Below are positions 54,452 to 60,687 of a stretch of 60,687 nucleotides of DNA, piece by piece. Each line of letters opens with the position of its first letter. Within the stretch, counting starts at the first letter, position 1. Origin of the DNA: Planctomycetota bacterium. GTDB taxonomy: Bacteria; Planctomycetota; Planctomycetia; Gemmatales; Gemmataceae. The notes beneath the pieces are model-generated. The model did not search any database and was not told the DNA's origin. It saw only the letters and a program-made list of their open reading frames with translations. A program made the translations under genes and the position numbers. The DNA lies in contig VGZI01000016.1 of assembly GCA_016872605.1 (NCBI GenBank), positions 1 through 60,687 of the forward strand. Direction: 5' to 3'.

Positions 54452-54489
54452 CGTTTAGCGCTCGCATGGCGCGACGCGAGCGCTAATCG
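54452..54489. repeat. REP-like palindrome, family A
   Basis: CGTTTAGCGCTCGCATGGCG with CGACGCGAGCGCTAATCG lies between the convergent carrier and NagB-like genes. Confidence 0.7.
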
Positions 54490-54496
54490 TAAACAC

Positions 54497-55447
54497 TCAA
54501 TTACACTCGGCCACCAACGGTTCCGCCAACTCCTTCAAGAAAAACAACCGCCCCGCCAACGTCGGCATGTATGTGCTCGGTATCCACGTCGTCGGCTCAT
54601 GCTGCAATGTCATCCTTAGCGACAAGCCTTGCCATTGCATGCCGCGGCCAAAGGAGCCGTCCGCGCCGCCGATGATGTGATCCGCTGCCAAGAAGAGCGC
54701 GGGGCCGATCGTGTTGGCGAATGCCGGCACGAGAGTCGTTCGGCTCCTGAAGCTCGTCAGTGCGTTCTGCTCTATGGTCAACGGATGCAGGCGGGCGCCG
54801 AGCCGATGCGTTTGTGCTTTCCATTCGGCTTCAGTTTTGAACTCGGCAGCGAAGTGTGGCTCCCAGAAAGCGATGTGGCAGACCCGCCCGATACCGAATA
54901 CCGTGTCGAGCTTGGCTCCCTTCTTCTTCAAGTCGGCGATCTGGGTGGCGTAGGTCGGCAACTCGTTCTTGAGCGCGAAATGCCGCTGCGACTTCGGCAC
55001 CGTTGCCGAGCCAAGAGGACCGTAAAACGCTTGCTCCATCGCGTACTGGAATGCGCCGGAGTTGTCGGCTGGCAGCGTGTTGCCGTCCTTGTCGGCCCAT
55101 TCGTCCATGTTGAACCCGTGCACGTGCTCACAGCTGACGCCCCATTCCTTGAGAAAATACACCGCCCAGCGATACATGCCCATCGGGCCGACCGGCAGAA
55201 TGATCGCCAAGGGCCGACCGGCTTGCTTGGTCAGCTGGATTTCTCGCGCGATTTCATGGCCCATGTAGGTATCGAAATCCGCCAAAGAGCCGCAGGCCAC
55301 CGGTTCGAACTTCGGATGCCACCACGAACAGCGTTTGACCATGGCGTCACCGGAAAAATCAGCCAGGCGGTCGATCTTCTCGAGGTTCCAGCCGCCGGGC
55401 AGAAAACCCTCCATCATTGAGCCGCGAAACGTTGTCAACAAATTCAT
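54497..55447 (-). CDS. NagB-like glucosamine-6-phosphate deaminase homologue with altered active site
   Basis: A 316-residue protein of the NagB/SugarP isomerase fold. [20 protein letters not shown] is the phosphate-binding start, and [14 protein letters not shown] matches the FNMDEY motif with the catalytic Asp. The second active-site motif, normally GIGxDGHIAFNEP, reads [13 protein letters not shown] here, so the Asp thought to assist ring opening is Val. The family is usually 240-270 residues; this one has an extra N-terminal part. The start at 55447 has GGGAG about 9 bases before. It may act on another amino sugar or be a regulatory homologue. Confidence 0.8.
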   Translation of the reverse strand: MNLLTTFRGSMMEGFLPGGWNLEKIDRLADFSGDAMVKRCSWWHPKFEPVACGSLADFDTYMGHEIAREIQLTKQAGRPLAIILPVGPMGMYRWAVYFLKEWGVSCEHVHGFNMDEWADKDGNTLPADNSGAFQYAMEQAFYGPLGSATVPKSQRHFALKNELPTYATQIADLKKKGAKLDTVFGIGRVCHIAFWEPHFAAEFKTEAEWKAQTHRLGARLHPLTIEQNALTSFRSRTTLVPAFANTIGPALFLAADHIIGGADGSFGRGMQWQGLSLRMTLQHEPTTWIPSTYMPTLAGRLFFLKELAEPLVAECN

Positions 55448-55494
55448 GGATCAAACTCCCTGGGTCGAACCAATGGTTGTGTGGCGACGTACTT

Positions 55495-55529
55495 CGTTTA
55501 GCCCCGCCTCGTAGAGGCGGGTGATTACG
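55495..55529. repeat. Palindrome in 308-base gap
   Basis: CCCCGCCTCGTAGAGGCGGG forms a compact hairpin between arms that start CGTTTAG, as in family A. The rest of 55448-55755 shows no gene and no clear promoter. Confidence 0.55.
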
Positions 55530-55755
55530 TGACAAATGTCAACCGCTCCGAGCGAAGAATTTGAAAATAATGTAGCCCTTTTCCGTAGCGTTTTTCTACA
55601 ATAGCTGCCTCACGGTTTCGACTCGTGCAGGCAAAAACAGGCTGTCCTTGCCTTGTTTTTCCGTGACCCACGCGTAAAAAAACGGTCCGTCCGTTTTCGG
55701 GATTTTGATTTCAATTGGCTCTTTGAAGGTTCCGGTTTCCACCGGGAGGAACAAC

Positions 55756-56925
55756 ATGAACGTATGGCGTCTGTTCGGCATCGGCCTTTTCCTGCTCGGC
55801 TTGGCGTGCTTGATCGGCACGACCCAGTTTAATGCCTTCGCTAACGATAAGAAGGTCGATCCGAAAGATGATAAAAAGGTTGACACGAAGAAGGTCGATC
55901 CGAAAGACGAGAAAAAGGTCGATCCCAAGGATGTGAAGAAAGTCGATCCCAAGGACGAGAAAAAGGTCGATCCGAAGGACATCAAGAAGCCCGATCCCAA
56001 GGACGAGAAGAAAGTCGATCCGCCGAAAGCCGGCGCGGCGGCAGCCTTCAGCGCCTTCGACAAGGGAAACAAGTTCATCCAGAAACAATACACGCGCACC
56101 AAGCAGGAGATGAAGGTCCAAAACCAGACCGTCATCCAGACGCAGGAACAAACCTTCCTCATCGAATGGTCGGCCCAGGACAAGGACGCCAAGGGGAACT
56201 ACGTCGTCAAGCAAAAGATCATCGGCGTCAAGATGGAGATCAACATCGGCGGCAACAAGATCGTCTATGACTCCACCAGCCCAACCAAGGCCAAGAACCC
56301 GATGACCGACTTCTTCGAAGCTCTCACAAAGCAGGAGCTTACCTTCACGATCAGTTCCGATCTGCAGAAAGTAGAAGGGGTCGATGGCGACGCAGCCTTC
56401 ATCAAGGGCCTCAGCGAAATCAATCCGCAGATGCAGAACCTGCTCAAGCACATCCTGAGCAAGAAGGCCCTGGAAAAGATGGCCGAGCCGACTTGGTTTG
56501 CGTTCCCCAAGGATGTCGCCGAGTTGGCCACCGGCAAGACATGGAACCGTGAAAGCGACCTCGATCTCGGACCGATCGGCAAGTACAAGACCAAATTCGA
56601 CTTCAAATATGTCGAACTCAAGGACAAAAAAGACAAGATCGGCATCGAGACAAAGCTGACCTATGAGGCCCCCGCCGAAAAAGCTGGCCTGCCCTTCGTT
56701 ATCCATGAAGCCAAGCTCACTGCCACCGACGGCAAGGGCGAAGCCACTTTCGATCGCGAGAAGGGCCGCTTCGAATCATCGAAACTCTCGATGAAGCTCA
56801 ACGGCACTTTGACCATCGAAGTCGGTGGCATGAAGACCACGGTTGTCCTCGACCAGGATCAGGACGCGACGTCGAACACCTACGATTTCGTCAAGGACAA
56901 GAAGGTCGAAGAGTACTGGAAGTAG
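55756..56925 (+). CDS. Secreted Lys/Asp-repeat protein resembling DUF6263
   Basis: A 389-residue exported protein. A signal peptide (1-28, LFGIGLFLLGLACLIGTTQF) is followed by a low-complexity stretch of about ten KKVDPKDE-type repeats (residues 32-95). The mature domain (100-389) is a beta-rich fold, with WSAQDKDAKGNYVVKQKIIG, PTWFAFPKDVAELATGKTWN and YTYDF-like strands, resembling DUF6263 proteins of planctomycetes; this assignment is tentative. GGAGG stands 6 bases before ATG. It ends at a strong terminator. Confidence 0.7.
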   Translation: MNVWRLFGIGLFLLGLACLIGTTQFNAFANDKKVDPKDDKKVDTKKVDPKDEKKVDPKDVKKVDPKDEKKVDPKDIKKPDPKDEKKVDPPKAGAAAAFSAFDKGNKFIQKQYTRTKQEMKVQNQTVIQTQEQTFLIEWSAQDKDAKGNYVVKQKIIGVKMEINIGGNKIVYDSTSPTKAKNPMTDFFEALTKQELTFTISSDLQKVEGVDGDAAFIKGLSEINPQMQNLLKHILSKKALEKMAEPTWFAFPKDVAELATGKTWNRESDLDLGPIGKYKTKFDFKYVELKDKKDKIGIETKLTYEAPAEKAGLPFVIHEAKLTATDGKGEATFDREKGRFESSKLSMKLNGTLTIEVGGMKTTVVLDQDQDATSNTYDFVKDKKVEEYWK

Positions 56926-56951
56926 CCCACGAGCTCGGTTGATCCCATTTC

Positions 56952-56987
56952 ATGCCGCAGCGCGATTGTGCTGCGGCATTTTTTTTC
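56952..56987 (+). terminator. Rho-independent terminator
   Basis: ATGCCGCAGC (56952) pairs perfectly with GCTGCGGCAT across an 8-base loop, followed by eight T. It ends the Lys/Asp-repeat gene and lies about 28 bases before sucC. Confidence 0.9.
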
Positions 56988-57014
56988 TATGGCAATTTCT
57001 TCGAGGCATCCCGC

Positions 57015-58199
57015 ATGAAGATCCACGAATATCAAGCCAAGGAGCTTCTCGCCGCCGCCGGCGCGTCGGTGCCGCGCGGTGTCGTCGCCTGCAACACCGG
57101 CGAAGTCCTGGCCGCGTTCGATCGCATGGGCGGCCCGGTCGTTCTCAAAGCCCAGGTCCACGCCGGCGGGCGCGGCAAAGGCCGCTTCAAGAACAGCGGC
57201 GCCGACTTCGGCGGCGTCAAGTTCATCAAGACCCGCGACGACTGCGCTAAAGTCGCTGACGTCATGTTCAAGTATCCGCTCGTCACCAAGCAGACCGGTG
57301 AGGATGGACAGAAGGTTTCCAAGGTGCTCGTCCAGGAGGCGGCCGACATCGCCCGCGAGATCTACGTCGGCGTCGTCCTCGATCGCGCCATCGGCATGCC
57401 GATCATGATGGCCTGTGCCGAGGGAGGCGTGGAGATCGAAGAAGTCGCCGCGCGCAGCCCCGAGAAGATTCTCAAGGTGGCGATTAGCCCCGAGCATGGC
57501 ATGCAGCCATTCCAGGCGCGCCGTCTGGCCTATGATCTCGAGTTCACCGGCGAGCAGGTAGCTCAGGCTGAAAAGATCATGCTGGCCTTGGCCAAGGTGT
57601 TTCTCGATAAGGACTGCACGCTCGCCGAGATCAACCCGCTCGTCGTCTCCCCCAAAGGAGAGGTCATCGTCCTCGACGCCAAGATCACCTTTGACGACAA
57701 CGCTCTGTTTCGTCACCCCGACATCGAAGCATTGCTCGACGAAGCCGAAGAGAACCCGGCCGAGCTTCGAGCGTCCCGCGCGGGGCTGAGCTTCATCAGC
57801 CTAACGGGGAACATCGGCTGCCTGGTCAACGGCGCGGGCCTGGCCATGAGCACGATGGACATCATCAAATACCACGGCGGCGAACCGGCTAACTTCCTTG
57901 ACGTCGGCGGCGGGGCCAACAAGGAACAAGTCACCGAAGCGCTGCGCATTTTACTGAGCGATACCCGCGTCAAAGCGGTGCTGATCAACATCTTCGGCGG
58001 CATCATGAAATGCGACACCATCGCCAACGCCGTCGTTGCCGCATTCAAGGAAGTCAAGCCGACCGTGCCTTTTGTGGTGCGCCTGGAGGGAACGAATGTT
58101 GCCGACGGCCGGCGCATCTTGCAGGAAAGCGGATTGAATCTGACAACCGCGACGGACCTGACCGACGCGGCGAAGAAAGTCGTCGCGGCGGCGCGATAA
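57015..58199 (+). CDS. sucC: Succinate-CoA ligase (ADP-forming) beta subunit
   Basis: A 394-residue ATP-grasp subunit that converts succinyl-CoA to succinate with ATP synthesis in the TCA cycle. It begins [20 protein letters not shown]. The ATP-grasp core [40 protein letters not shown] and [20 protein letters not shown] are conserved, as is [14 protein letters not shown]. Length equals the usual 385-400. sucD, normally directly downstream, is absent here; the next gene is cobL. The start at 57015 is chosen by homology; an in-frame upstream ATG at 56952 falls in the terminator. Confidence 0.95.
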   Translation: MKIHEYQAKELLAAAGASVPRGVVACNTGEVLAAFDRMGGPVVLKAQVHAGGRGKGRFKNSGADFGGVKFIKTRDDCAKVADVMFKYPLVTKQTGEDGQKVSKVLVQEAADIAREIYVGVVLDRAIGMPIMMACAEGGVEIEEVAARSPEKILKVAISPEHGMQPFQARRLAYDLEFTGEQVAQAEKIMLALAKVFLDKDCTLAEINPLVVSPKGEVIVLDAKITFDDNALFRHPDIEALLDEAEENPAELRASRAGLSFISLTGNIGCLVNGAGLAMSTMDIIKYHGGEPANFLDVGGGANKEQVTEALRILLSDTRVKAVLINIFGGIMKCDTIANAVVAAFKEVKPTVPFVVRLEGTNVADGRRILQESGLNLTTATDLTDAAKKVVAAAR

Positions 58200-58209
58200 C
58201 ACCCGCATC

Positions 58210-58247
58210 CGTTTAGCGCCCACATGGCGCCATGCGGGCGCTAAACG
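58210..58247. repeat. REP-like palindrome, family A (best copy)
   Basis: CGTTTAGCGCCCACATGGCG and CCATGCGGGCGCTAAACG form a nearly perfect 38-base palindrome between sucC and cobL. Confidence 0.8.
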
Positions 58248-58256
58248 CAAACGAAC

Positions 58257-59513
58257 ATGTTGGAACCCAAAATCCACATCATCGGCGTCGGCAGCGACGG
58301 CTTGAATGGCCTGACGGGGAAGCCGCGCGAACTCTTGCAATCCGCCGAGTTGATCCTCGGTTCCGAATCGACACTGGCAGTCGTCAGCGAACTACCGGCT
58401 CAGCGCCTACCCATCGGCGCCAATCTTCACGAGGTCGTACAGACGCTCGAAACCAACCTGGGCAAGAAACGCATGGTCGTCGTCGCCGGCGGCGATCCCC
58501 TCTTCTACGGCGTCGCTCGCTACCTCTGCGACAAGCTCGGCGAAGACCGCTTTGAGGTTTGGCCCCACGTCTCTAGCATGCAGCTCGCCTTCGCGCGCAT
58601 CAAGGAATCGTGGGAAGAAGCCTACCTCACCAACCTCGCCACGCATTCCCTTGAGAGCGTGCTGGACCGGATTCGCACTGTCGACACCGTCGGCATCTTC
58701 ACCAGTGACGAAGAAGATCCACCGACCATCGCCAAGCAGCTTTTGGCTCGCGGCATCGATTATTTTCGCGCCTTCGTGTGCGAGAACCTCGGCGCCCCGG
58801 ATGAACGCGTCACGCAGGGGGAGCTGGCCGAGATTCAAGACATGGAGTTCGACGCGCTCAACGTCATGATCCTGAAACGCAAGCCCGGCCGGCCCGACCT
58901 TCAACGCACGCCGACGCAGTTCCGGCGTTTCGGCAATCCCGACGACGTCTTCATTCAAAGCCGGCCCAAGAGCGGCTTAATCACGCAAGCCGAGGTGCGG
59001 GCGATCGTCTTGGCCCAACTCGATGTGCAACCGGGCAGCGTCGTGTGGGACATCGGGGCCGGGTCAGGCTCGGTCGCCATCGAGGCGGCCCAACTCGCCA
59101 GCGGCGGCATGGTCTACGCCATCGAGCAAGATGTCGCCGACTACCATCTTATTGTCGCCAACGCCCAGACTTTCGGCGTCAAGAACATCACTGCGATCCA
59201 CGGCACGGCGCCGGGCGTCTTTGCCGGGCTGCCCGCGCCGGACGCGATCTTCGTCGGCGGCATCCGCCACGAGGCAACGCGCTTACTGGAATCGGCGTTC
59301 AACGCCCTGCGGCCCGGCGGCCGGCTGGTGGTGAACGTCGCATCGCTCGAAGGTCTCGGCTCGGTCTATGCCGCCCTCAAGCAAATTGCTCCGCCCGTGC
59401 ACGGCATGCTCGTCAACATCGCCCGCGGCACTGAGCAACTGGAAACGTTGCGCTTCGAGGCGCTCAATCCGACATTTCTCTTGATGGTGACCAAGCCGAT
59501 CGCGAAAATGTAA
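58257..59513 (+). CDS. cobL: Precorrin-6Y C5,15-methyltransferase, CbiE-CbiT fusion
   Basis: A 418-residue fusion of two cobalamin biosynthesis enzymes. The N-terminal CbiE part (1-205) has IHIIGVGSDGLNGLTGKPRE and VVVAGGDPLFYGVARYL. The C-terminal CbiT part (215-418) has VWDIGAGSGSVAIEAAQLA with DAIFVGGIRHEATRLL. Together they methylate C5 and C15 and remove the acetate carboxyl of precorrin-6Y (or the cobalt analogue). It is alone here; no other cob/cbi gene or cobalamin riboswitch is adjacent. It begins only 10 bases after the family A palindrome. Confidence 0.93.
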   Translation: MLEPKIHIIGVGSDGLNGLTGKPRELLQSAELILGSESTLAVVSELPAQRLPIGANLHEVVQTLETNLGKKRMVVVAGGDPLFYGVARYLCDKLGEDRFEVWPHVSSMQLAFARIKESWEEAYLTNLATHSLESVLDRIRTVDTVGIFTSDEEDPPTIAKQLLARGIDYFRAFVCENLGAPDERVTQGELAEIQDMEFDALNVMILKRKPGRPDLQRTPTQFRRFGNPDDVFIQSRPKSGLITQAEVRAIVLAQLDVQPGSVVWDIGAGSGSVAIEAAQLASGGMVYAIEQDVADYHLIVANAQTFGVKNITAIHGTAPGVFAGLPAPDAIFVGGIRHEATRLLESAFNALRPGGRLVVNVASLEGLGSVYAALKQIAPPVHGMLVNIARGTEQLETLRFEALNPTFLLMVTKPIAKM

Positions 59514-59529
59514 CGAGAGTCATTTGTCC

Positions 59530-59588
59530 GTGGGGCACGTTTCTAACGTGCCATTGTCGCAAAAGGGCACGTTGAAAACGTGCCCCAC
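59530..59588. repeat. REP-like palindrome, family F
   Basis: GTGGGGCACGTTTCTAACGT with GCC, and the complement GGGCACGTTGAAAACGTGCC CC ending at 59588, make a long inverted pair between cobL and the DUF2752 gene. Confidence 0.7.
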
Positions 59589-59594
59589 AGAATC

Positions 59595-60074
59595 ATGGCA
59601 ACCGACGAACCTGTTTCCGAAGCCGTCGCCGAATCGCGAGCGCGATTTCGCATGCGTTTGATTATCGTCGGGATCGCCGCGGTTGTCTTGCCGGTCGGCG
59701 CGACGCTGCTTTACCTGCATTCGCCGGAGACGGCGCGGTTCTACCCGCCGTGTCCGTTGTTCTGGGCGACTGGATTGTACTGCCCCGGGTGCGGTGTCAC
59801 GCGCAGCCTGGCGGCGCTTACGCACGGTAACTTTGCTCAGGCGTTTGCCTTTAATCCTCTCGTCGTGGTCGCGTTGCCGGTCGCCGGGTTCTGGATCGCG
59901 CGTTTCGCTTATGAGATGTGGACCGACAAACAGGTCGAGCCGATCATTGTTCCGACCTGGATGGCATGGGTCATCTTTGCCGGCGTGGTTGCCTTCTGGC
60001 TCGCACGCAACATCGATGTGTATCCGTGCACCCTCCTCGCCCCCCATGAACTCGCGGCCGAAGCACCGGGATGA
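59595..60074 (+). CDS. DUF2752 membrane protein
   Basis: A 159-residue protein with three transmembrane helices. The family core CPLFWATGLYCPGCGVTRSL and the NPLVVVALPV segment are clear. The Cys-containing CPGCGxTR motif is invariant in DUF2752. Function is unknown. ATG at 59595 is preferred over 59580, which lies inside the palindrome. Close to the previous gene but not obviously co-transcribed. Confidence 0.85.
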   Translation: MATDEPVSEAVAESRARFRMRLIIVGIAAVVLPVGATLLYLHSPETARFYPPCPLFWATGLYCPGCGVTRSLAALTHGNFAQAFAFNPLVVVALPVAGFWIARFAYEMWTDKQVEPIIVPTWMAWVIFAGVVAFWLARNIDVYPCTLLAPHELAAEAPG

Positions 60075-60115
60075 AGGTGCTCCCGAATTTCTGGGTTCGG
60101 GAGAACGCTCACTGG

Positions 60116-60180
60116 TGAAGCCCCGGGGTGAGGGTACTTCCGAACCCCGGGGATCGGGAGTATGCGCACCCGGGACCTTC
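60116..60180. repeat. REP-like palindrome, family D (diverged)
   Basis: GAAGCCCCGGGGTGAGGGTA with the partner CTTCCGAACCCCGGGGATCG is a diverged copy of the element at 39305. A still more degraded copy overlaps the end of the DUF2752 gene. Confidence 0.6.
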
Positions 60181-60196
60181 CCATCGGAGAATCAAG

Positions 60197-60687
60197 ATGA
60201 TCGACGTCCTGTGCGCCGGCATCATCGTGGCGGATCATGTGTGCACGCCAATTTCGCATCTGCCAGCCGCCGGCGAACTCGTCATGGCGGACGGCATGTT
60301 GCTCACCGTCGGTGGCTGCGCCGCTAACGCCGCGGTCGATCTCGCCAAGATGCAGACGCGCGTCTCCATCGTCGGTCGCGTCGGCAACGATGTCTTTGGC
60401 CGAGTCGTCTCCGACATTCTGCGTGAAAGCGGCGTCGACGTCTCGAATCTGAAAACCAGCGCCGGACTCGACACGAGCCAAACGCTGATTGTCAACGTTA
60501 AGGGCCAGGATCGCCGTTTCATTCACACGTTTGGCGCTAACCGTGACTTTCGCGCGTCTGATATTCCCATGAACCTCTTGGGCGAGGCGAAAGTCCTCTA
60601 CCTTGGCGGTTATCTGGTGATGCCCGCGGTCGCGCAGGACGAACTCGTCCCCGTGTTTACCGAGGCGCGTAAGCGCGGCGTCAGGAC
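60197..60687 (+). CDS. PfkB-family carbohydrate kinase, 3' end cut by window edge
   Basis: The frame stays open from ATG 60197 to the last base (163 codons). It begins MIDVLCAGIIVADHVCTPIS and has the PfkB N-terminal signature GGCAANAAVDLAKMQTRVSI VGRVGND. SGLDTSQTLIVNVKGQDRRF follows, then the lid region. Ribokinase/fructokinase-like members phosphorylate sugars or nucleosides; substrate cannot be judged without the C-terminal catalytic part. GGAGA stands about 8 bases before the ATG. Confidence 0.88.
   Translation, partial: MIDVLCAGIIVADHVCTPISHLPAAGELVMADGMLLTVGGCAANAAVDLAKMQTRVSIVGRVGNDVFGRVVSDILRESGVDVSNLKTSAGLDTSQTLIVNVKGQDRRFIHTFGANRDFRASDIPMNLLGEAKVLYLGGYLVMPAVAQDELVPVFTEARKRGVR

Noticed and set aside
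58200..58256. Cobalamin riboswitch before cobL
   Set aside because: The 57-base gap is taken up by the family A palindrome and is too short for the riboswitch fold.

Overview
The window looks like a chromosome segment of a planctomycete, probably Gemmatales/Gemmataceae-like. This is inferred from gene content, not from a marker gene. The signs are a PVC-type cytochrome with a CxxCH domain fused to a dehydrogenase-like propeller, a YXWGXW-repeat protein, an MJ0042-type zinc-ribbon membrane protease, several PQQ-propeller secreted proteins, a CsrA, Ser/Thr kinases, giant Ig-like/beta-strand-repeat surface proteins, high GC, and many different REP-like palindromes between genes.

Layout. 1-8634: 3' part of a giant secreted adhesin-like protein. 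9097-11868: HtrA-type protease and YXWGXW protein. 12002-13730: divergent csrA and a short UvrC-like GIY-YIG protein. 13910-18757: zinc-ribbon membrane protease, a hypothetical gene and a GntP permease. 18829-21553: tightly overlapping operon of two small unknown genes and selA, then another unknown gene. 22018-30253: cysI-type sulfite reductase, a PD-(D/E)XK (Rpn/DUF4351-like) protein, a PVC cytochrome, an ArsM-type arsenite methyltransferase and an MFS carrier. 30293-35558: decayed and regulatory region with a DUF3500-like fragment, an FHA-GAF-HD-GYP gene broken by a stop codon, a Ser/Thr kinase, and a dead REP-associated transposase between REP-like repeats. 35562-39223: two PQQ-propeller proteins and a small membrane protein. 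39590-48263: an eight-kilobase all-plus-strand cluster of vWA (TerY), PP2C phosphatase, kinase with zinc ribbon, parallel beta-helix protein, two vWA/zinc-ribbon paralogues and a one-TM protein. 48346-60687: PQQ protein, RlmI-like methyltransferase, secreted unknown, tRNA-Leu(UAG), MFS carrier, NagB-like protein, Lys/Asp-repeat lipoprotein-like gene, sucC, cobL, DUF2752 protein and the 5' end of a PfkB-family kinase.

The strongest candidate system is 39590-48263. Its first three genes match the TerY-phosphorylation triad (vWA + PP2C + kinase), a set linked to Ter stress responses and, as I recall, shown to have anti-phage activity (TerY-P). Here it is extended by a cytosolic beta-helix protein with an almost unbroken cysteine ladder, two more vWA proteins with C-terminal zinc ribbons, and a small membrane protein. 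The junctions after genes 1, 3 and 4 carry REP-like palindromes.

A second theme is the density of short palindromic repeats. At least six families recur in the window, one copy lies in frame inside a PQQ-propeller gene, and one family flanks a RAYT pseudogene.
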